Shown: piece after piece, positions 57,456 to 64,000 of the stretch
How the letters are laid out: the number at the start of each line of letters is the position of its first letter
Position numbering within the stretch: position 1 is the first letter of the stretch
From: Bactrocera neohumeralis
Lineage: Eukaryota; Arthropoda; Insecta; Diptera; Tephritidae
Length of the DNA: 64,000 nucleotides
Assembly (NCBI RefSeq): GCF_024586455.1
Contig: NC_065920.1
Span: 53,249,109-53,313,108, forward strand
Direction of reading: 5' to 3'
Position numbers and translations under genes: made by a program
Notes under the pieces: model-generated
Databases searched by the model: none
What the model was told of the DNA's origin: nothing
What the model saw: only the letters and a program-made list of their open reading frames with translations

Positions 57456-59466
57456 AAACCACTTGGGAAATAACGAGCACCCTAATGTCTACACAGATAT
57501 TTACAATTAGTTAATATGTGTTGCGTACACTTTATGTGGCTTTATGTGCGCTCTCTCCCACAATGCAATTACCAAAATGAACTTATTGCATGGCCGCATT
57601 GACCGCAGTAATTTGCTGATTTTCGCATTGACCGTGAGGCCAAAAATGGCACTGAGAATGTCACAAGACCACTAAGAGGCCAAATGGCCTGTCCATGCAA
57701 AACGTTTGCGGTTAACATACATACCGAACATAAATTTAGTTGTTATATTTATGAGTGCTTGTATATAATGTGTATGCAAGTTGCTTTCTGCTGTCTACTT
57801 TCTACCACTTTTATCTATTTTATGCATTTTTACTCTTTTTTTGATTTGAAATTAGAATTCAGCAAAACACGGCCGAACCATTAATTTATTACTCAGCGCT
57901 TCTTTAGTCATGCGATTGCTGACAGAAATAATTATGTTCACTTGAAGGCCTCTATTATTATTATCTATTTATAGTATCATGGTTAACCCTCAAATTTATG
58001 GTGGAAGTTGATGTTATTGGTAAAAGTGCGACTTTGACAGTAACAGCTATTTCTCACTGTTTAGTAACTGTAAGTTTTGACTGAGATGAAGGTATGCCAT
58101 TCTTGTAGGAATGAACAGTCTAATTACTTAAATTCTTTGGAGGTATAAAGGTGAAATATTACGTATACGCACTGCGCCACCCATTCTTTAGCAGTTAGGT
58201 CGGTCTTGAACTGTCGAAAAACCCCTTACTTTATCAACATATTCCGGAAGTAAAGCAAAAAATTAAATTTTTCTCTATCAGTCATCATTATATATGCATT
58301 TAAGTGAAAAAAAATATTTTTATTTTGCATTTTGATAAGAAATGGCGTCTACTGCGTCATTCTTGGGAATCACCATTTTCAAGAGGTCTCGGCTGGCGAT
58401 AGTGATTCTAGGAACTCGCACTAACTGAAAGAAAATGTGCTATCTGAATTAAAAGATATCATATTTTTTAGCAAAAATATAGGTAGTTTATTGGATGATT
58501 TTACTATGAACGAACAGTTAGAATTTAAAGCGGATGTGAGTGTCTGATTATCCTCTTGGTCGGATTTGATAAATGTGTTGTTTTATAGTTTCGACTAAAC
58601 GCGTTTAAAGATTTATAATATAAATGAATGCTGAATCTGACTGATGTGAGGGCATTGATGCTACAAAATATTAGTACTTGAAAAATATTTTCAGAATCCT
58701 TAAGTGTACTTTAGCTAAAATTTAATGAAACTTTATTTATTTTCAATTCTTGACTGTCCTAGTTCCTAAAGAGATTTAATGAAAGATGAGAGCTTTTGAA
58801 CTGAAAGGAATCAAAAGAAAGTCTTAATTTTTAAGATTGTTGGTAATGTGCTCAGAGATATATTTTTCAAATAAAATGCATTTGAAAAATTATGTTTTAT
58901 CATTATAAAAATTATAAAATTTTTATTACCATAAAAAATGTTTAGCAAACTTTTAATGTGGCAACACACGCCTGCAAGATGGGGCTAACACCAAGTAAAC
59001 AACGGAGCATTTCTTGTGCACTTGTCCCACAGTATGATACTGGTATCGACAGGCATCCTAAACGATGACTACTCGTCTTAGACCAAGCAAGTGAATTCCA
59101 TCTGGTATCATAGCGGAACAAACTGGTTTATGCGTGGCCTACCAGATTTACCTAACCTTTAATGTTTCTAAAGCCAACTTATAACAAAGAATACAATTAT
59201 TCAAGCTAAAATCTTACTTTTTACTTCTGGTAAAGCAACATCACTTCGAAAGCATACATATGAAGTGGTTCCAACTCAAGCATAGATATATGTACATAAT
59301 GTACAATACTTTGTAAACTGAGGGCTCTGCTTGAGACCGATTTTGTCAAAAAAAACTGGGTATGAATCAATGCACCAGTGGCGGTTCCTCACTTATATAT
59401 ATTTCTAAAATTGAAAATGTAGCAATGAGTATTCCTTTTATTCTCTGGATCCATAAGATAATCACC
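57456..59466. other. Gene-free stretch
   Basis: No coding frame with a known product. GC-richer 58955-59160 might be a repeat fragment but I cannot name it. Confidence 0.4.
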
Positions 59467-59812
59467 TTCTTCTTCTTCTTTACTGGCGTAGACATCGCTT
59501 ACGCGATTATAGCCGAGTTAACAACAGCGCGCCAGTCGTTTCTTCTTTTCGCTACGTGGCGCCAATTGGATATTCCAAGCGAAGCCAGGTCCTTCTCCAC
59601 TTAGTCCTTCCAGCGGAGTGGAGGTCTTCCTCTTCCCCTGCTTACCGCGGCGGGTACTGTTTCAAATACTTTCAGAGCTGGAGTGTTTTCGTCCATTCGG
59701 ACAACATGACCTAGCCAGCGTAGCCGCTATCTTTTAATTCGCTGAACTATGTCAATGTCGTCGTATATCTCATACAGCTCATCGTTCTATCGAATGCGAT
59801 ATTCGCCGTGGA
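59467..59812 (-). mobile_element. 5'-truncated RTE-like 3' end
   Basis: CTTCTTCTTCTTC tail at 59467, then the family's last 330 bp on the minus strand: 'HGEYRIR', 'DELYEIYDDIDIVQRIK', 'RWLGHVVRMDENTPALK', 'LRWKD' and 'ISNWRHV'. Reading is fairly intact. AAGATAATCAC lies to its left and AAGATAAAATAC to its right, a possible imperfect target-site duplication. Confidence 0.85.
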
Positions 59813-60109
59813 AAGATAAAATACAGAAAAGCTTTCTGTCGTCTTATCGTTCGAACACGCGGCTCATATAGCTCCTCACTAGATTAGAACTGACTCGTAT
59901 CTTCCAAGTAAAGGAACTCAGCCGATCAAATTACGTCATCTCTCAGTCATTATCTCATTAGCACTCAAATATTAGCTTTAATTGTTGAAATATTATATCC
60001 GAACGCAGTATTAATAAGTGCCATTCCCTTGATTGATGCACAGTTTCGACGTCATATTCTTAAACTCAAGTCCCATCATCAGATTTAGAAAAATCGTACG
60101 TGAACTGCT
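59813..60109. other. Non-coding, no feature recognised
   Basis: No repeat or ORF recognised. Confidence 0.4.
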
Positions 60110-60545
60110 TTATGTAGTCCTTTGTGAAGCCATAGAAAAGAAGAAATCCAATACAAATTTGCACAGGCGTTTAATTTCCATTCCCGTCAGTTCGGTGGGA
60201 TGTCTGAAGGTATGCGTTCCCAAGTGTTTAAGTCTTAGCCTCTTAAACGCAGGACAGTCAAGAAGAAAGCGTTGAGTTGTTTCCACCTCGTCTTCTTTTA
60301 TACAGCTTTTGCAGATGACGTCTGGTAGGACTCCCAGCCTTTCAACATGGTCGCCAATAGGACAACGAATTGTTAAAAGCCCCACAACTAGGGGAGAGAC
60401 TAGTCTTACTGAGGGCAAAGAGATTCTTTGTCAGTTCATCAGCTTTACAATTTCCTGCAATTCCGCTGTGGCCTGGCACCCATACCAGTACTATCACAAA
60501 GAAACGCGATGCTATTGATAGCAAGGTTAGACACTGCTTGATCAA
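60110..60545 (-). pseudogene. RNase H non-LTR retrotransposon relic, C-terminal part
   Basis: Minus-strand frame from 60545: 'IVLVWVPGHSGIAGNCKADE' (RNase H last motif), 'LTKNLFALS'. A frameshift near 60380 leads into 'LLTIRCPIGDHVERLGV', then 'CKSCIKEDEVETTQRFLLDC', a CCHC-type cluster, and 'HPTELTGMEIKRLCKFV' to the stop. Probably the same broad family as 18160-18791, which carries the start of an RNase H domain. Confidence 0.75.
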
Positions 60546-60581
60546 CCCTCAACGCAATGTTAATGAGTTCAAGGCTAGTAT

Positions 60582-60613
60582 AACAGGGCTACACTCCTAT
60601 CTACCTACCTACC
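60582..60613 (+). mobile_element. 32-bp LINE 3' tip between perfect 13-bp direct repeats
   Basis: AACAGGGCTACACTCCTATC followed by three TACC-type repeats matches the 3' end at about 18757-18788. TCAAGGCTAGTAT stands immediately left (60569-60581) and right (60614-60626). The simplest reading is an extremely truncated LINE insertion with its target-site duplication. Confidence 0.75.
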
Positions 60614-60626
60614 TCAAGGCTAGTAT

Positions 60627-60959
60627 CGCCGCCCTATCTATCTGAGCGGATGTACGGAGCAGTAAATCTACTGATACCTTCGACTTGAAAAACACTGCAA
60701 TAGTCAAGAAGTCTGAAGCTGGAGTTGATAGATAGCTGCTGGCATTAAACCCATCTACCAATCTTGCCCCTAAGCTTTGGTCCTTCCGTAAAGAAGCTCA
60801 CTGCCCCTCTCCTCCAGCGGCTTTTTCCCACCCACAACTCTCTAGCCGGTATATGGGGAAAGAGTGTGAGGATTTCCGAGTGTTCAGACTCGTGTTCTTT
60901 TAGAAACCGAGATTCTTTGAGTCTACGGACACTATGTGCAAGTTGGCTTTAAAACCTCT
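60627..60959. other. Non-coding, possible LINE remnant
   Basis: GC-richer than average from 60730 to 60950. The 62-residue ORF at 60764 has no known domain. It may be more of the same LINE on the minus strand, but I cannot show it. Confidence 0.35.
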
Positions 60960-61385
60960 ACTTGACATAATTTTTGGGACGATCTAGCAATGAAAGGCTA
61001 CATACCCAAACACTAACTAAAATGTGTTGAGTCGAACCATAGGATTTGTTTAAATCCTCTGCTATCAATCTGATGCCAACACAAGCAATGTCTCTCTTAC
61101 TTTTTCGGTGCTATCGTCATTATCAGAAGTAGATGGACCACGTGAGGCAAGTTTTCGATAACTCATGACCTGACATTCACTGAATGCTTTCAGCTACTCA
61201 AATGCTTGTGTACGTATTAAAGTAAACTTCACAAAACCCTTTTGCAAGTATTTACTTTCAATGATTCCGTATCCTTGGTTCCATTGGAAACACAAAATTT
61301 CAAGCGAGCTCTTTTTTCTACTTTTTTCTTGATAAGCCTTTCGTGTCGTAAACAAACAGCTGCCAAAAACACAGATTGCTTGACA
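60960..61385 (-). pseudogene. Mariner transposase relic, N-terminal part
   Basis: Minus-strand sense: leader 'TTGGCAGCTGTTTGTTTACG', 'KKRARLKFCVSNGT', then 'AFSECQVMSYRKLASRGPST', 'NDDSTEKVRETLL' and 'EDLNKSYGSTQHILV'. This is the HTH half of an irritans-like mariner with at least three frame breaks. The catalytic half is missing. Confidence 0.75.
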
Positions 61386-62689
61386 TATCGTTTGAGATCA
61401 AACTTCACACGCGCATAAGAGCAGCAGTACGGGTCAAATTTGATCCACTGTTGTATGGACTTTTTCCTGTGAGTGCCTTGTTTTTTCATTGTTTTTCTTA
61501 TATCGAGAAGACTTTCATGACTACTCATCAGTTTTTTCACCATTTTCATACTCATACATACTCATTTCTAGAGACATATCGCTATCAATGGCATTCTATC
61601 ACCGGCCACAATTATTTTTAATTCATACCTACAGTGCAGATCTATTTTTAACTTGGCGCTGCCACTGCCATCAGCGGTGAGTGACCTAGGGCGCCACACG
61701 TGCCTGCCGACATTCCAAAACTAGTTTATTACAAACCTGCATAGACATACATACAAACATGGATATATACATACCTATACACAAACATACATTTAAACAT
61801 TGTAGCAATTTCTAAGTGACTTTCAACACGTTAGCAGCTGTTGATGGCAAATACTCGCTTTTATACTCACATCTGTACACATATCTGTGTGTGTATGTTT
61901 ATGTGGTTATGCCGAAAGTGTGTCTCGCACCGCCACTGTCAGATTTGTTAAGTACGCGCTTAGTATGTCTGTCAATCTGTCTGTCTGCGGTTGCTTATCG
62001 CTGCCTTGTGAACTGCATAACTCTGCACTGAGGAGTATTCGTTGCTTCTATGAGTATTTAATTACTTTTTAATAAGACGCCTCACGTACATACACATGTA
62101 TCTATATCTACTAACATATTGTACTTTGTATCTAGATACATATGTAGGTAACTTGTGTAATATATGTACATATGTATCTAATGAGTTCGGCACGCTTAAC
62201 AGCTAACATTTGCAATTACAACACTACACACATACATACATACATGCTATCATTACCAGAATGTTACTAGGTAAATATGTGTGTCTTTTCTGGTAGTCTA
62301 TTTGTGTTGTACTTATGTATGTATGTATTCTTGTAATGCGTTGGTAAAAAGTAAACCAATAAAAACGTTTATGCAAATTGCATTTGAAAAGCATACTAAT
62401 TTGCGTTTTGTCGTGTCGTGTAATTGTCATTAAGCTTGAAAGTAGTTATCTATTTCTCCAGCAGTTCAGTGAACTTTCGCATAATGTTCTGTTGAGTAAG
62501 CCGTGTTTCTGTGTCAAATTTAAAGCACAATATGACATCAGTAACAATTCTAATAGCAGTAACTTTCTTTCTGAGTAATGAGAGTATAAAATTTTGATTT
62601 TAAATTACAACGAAGATATCTACATTGTGAAAACCGAAAATCTTTATCCGAAAAATTCCCGTAAATTGTAAATAAAACGCAAAATTTAT
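61386..62689. other. Gene-free stretch rich in TACA/TATG microsatellites
   Basis: Microsatellite-like runs at 61740-61800, 62085-62175, 62225-62245 and 62310-62330. No gene is recognised. Confidence 0.5.
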
Positions 62690-62898
62690 GTTGTCGCTCT
62701 CAAAGTAATACCCACCAGATGTAATACTTTTATGCCAACGACTCTTCCAGTTCTCGAAACACTTTTCATATGCACTTTCAGGGATGGCCTTTAACTCCTT
62801 CAGTGAATTTGGTTTTATCTCTTCGATCGACTGAAAACGGGTTCCACGGCGCCAAATCTGGTGAATCCGGTGGTTGATCGATAGTATTCATTGCGTTT
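62690..62898 (-). pseudogene. Mariner transposase C-terminus, cut by a family B element
   Basis: Minus-strand sense starts at the cut with 'NAMNTIDQPPDSPDLAP' and runs through 'TRFQSIEEIKPNSLKELKAI' to 'GGYYFESDNI'-like sequence near 62700. It is the same family as 37425-38345. Its upstream half would lie beyond the family B insertion and outside the window. Confidence 0.8.
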
Positions 62899-64000
62899 TT
62901 ATACTCTCGCAACAAAGTTGCTAAGGAGAGTATTATAGTTTTGTTCACATAACGGTTGTTTGTAAGTCCTAAAACTAAAAGAGTCAGATATAGGGTTATA
63001 TATACCAAAGTGATCAGGGTGACGAGTAGAGTTGAAATCCGGATGTCTGTCTGTCCGTCCGTCCGCCCGTGCAAGCTGTAACTTGAGTAAAAATTGAGAT
63101 ATCATGATGAAACTTGATACACGTATTTCTTGGCTCCATAAGAAGGTTAAGTTCGAAGATGGGCAACATCGGCAAACCCACCACCACGCCCACAAAATGG
63201 CGAAAACCGAAAACCTATAAAGTGTCATAACTAAGCCATAATTAAAGATATTAAAGTGAAATTTGGCACAAAGGATCGCATTAGGGAGGGGGTAATTTGG
63301 ACGCAATTTTTTTGTAAAAGTGGGCGTGGCCCCGCCCCCTACTAAGTTTTTTGTACATATCTCGGAAACTACTATAGCTATGTCAACCAAATGAAATTTG
63401 GCACAAAGGATCGCATTAAGGAGGGGCATATTTGGACGTAATTTTTTTGGAAAAGTGGGCGTGGCCCGCCCCTACTAAGTTTTTTGTACATATCTCGGAA
63501 ACTGCCATAGCTATGTCAACCAAACTCTATAGAGTCATCTCCTTCAGGCATTTCCATATACAGTTCAAAAATGGAAGAAATGGGATAATAACCACGCCCA
63601 CCTCCCATACAAAGGTTATGTTGAAAATCACTGAAAGTGCGTTAACCGACTAACAAAAAACGTCAGAAACACTAAATTTTACGGAAGAAATGGCAGAAGG
63701 AAGCTGCACCCAGGCTTTTTTTTAAATTGAAAATGGGCGTGGCGTCGCCCACTTATGGACCAAAAACCATATCTCAGGAACTACTCTACCGATTTCAATG
63801 AAATTGGGGATATAATATTTTCTGAACACCCTGATGGCATGTACGAAATATGGGTGAAATCGGTTCACAACTACGCCTTCTTTCAATATAACGCTATTTT
63901 GAATTTCATCTGATGCCTTTTCTGTATAATACGAGTATATACATTAGGAACCAATGATGATAGCGGAATAAAACCTTACACAAATACGGTATTTGAAAGA
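62899..64000 (+). mobile_element. DINE-1-like family B element, inverted relative to 48348-49398, cut by window end
   Basis: Starts with TTTTATACTCTCGCAACAAA at 62899, directly next to mariner coding sequence, and follows the first copy block by block. It contains an extra internal tandem duplication of about 135 bp (63258-63392 and 63393-63527) that the other copy lacks. The 3' hairpin end lies beyond 64000. The 176-residue minus-strand ORF at 62899-63429 is a by-product of the repeat. Confidence 0.8.

Noticed and set aside
62899..63429. 176-codon minus-strand ORF
   Set aside because: Lies entirely in a DINE-1-like repeat; only its C-terminal part is shared with the other copy, as expected for repeat DNA with indels.
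1..64000. tRNA, rRNA and snRNA genes
   Set aside because: I scanned by eye for typical promoter-box and stem motifs and saw none that hold up; a covariance-model search would be needed to exclude them.
1..64000. A novel multi-gene system
   Set aside because: No cluster of co-oriented host genes exists here; every coding signal I could name belongs to a mobile element.

Overview
The window looks like gene-poor, transposon-rich DNA from a higher dipteran, most likely a tephritid fruit fly. It is AT-rich throughout and full of TATG/TACA microsatellites. It contains DINE-1/INE-1-like Helentron relatives, RTE-like and I-like non-LTR retrotransposons and many dead Tc1/mariner elements. I found no host protein-coding gene, rRNA, tRNA or CRISPR array that I can defend. 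The only long, essentially uninterrupted functional-type reading frame is a DD37D (maT-like) transposase at 40327-41349. The organism call rests on recognising repeat families and is an inference.

Layout. 1-2040: a very degenerate tandem repeat with a period of about 300 bp. 2348-3213: first DINE-1-like element (family A). 3214-4620: no gene. 4621-14604: two near-identical segments separated by a 100-N gap at 8763-8862. The first segment runs right up to the gap, so this is probably two haplotypes laid end to end rather than a real tandem duplication. The segments hold RTE-like 3' ends (minus strand), a jockey/CR1-like C-terminus, a mariner relic and an I-like element with RT and RNase H. 14995-17690: a degenerate short-period array split by an RTE copy with a 12-bp target-site duplication. 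18160-22889: LINE relic and two family A elements, one carrying a mariner relic inside it. 23985-26063: mariner relics, a family B tip and a 452-bp MITE. 27335-28440: a degenerate array of about 110-bp GGTGGCAAC units. 29990-31720: extreme AT low complexity grading into a GAATTAT heptamer region. 32940-34310: GC-richer repeat of unknown class. 35896-36855: family A element with a nested RTE 3' end. 37425-41502: two mariner relics, the maT-like element and a family A tip. 43097-50755: family A and B elements, an RTE/mariner mosaic and an unclassified dispersed repeat. 52190-55460: mariner relic and a GATTATA heptamer satellite. 56400-57450: family A array with an exact 154-bp period. 59467-64000: RTE tip, RNase H LINE fragments, mariner relics and an inverted, window-truncated family B element.

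Nothing here works together as a pathway. What the window records is layered mobile-element history: DINE-1-like elements hit by mariner and RTE insertions, a mariner hit by a DINE-1-like element, and several insertions still flanked by readable target-site duplications.
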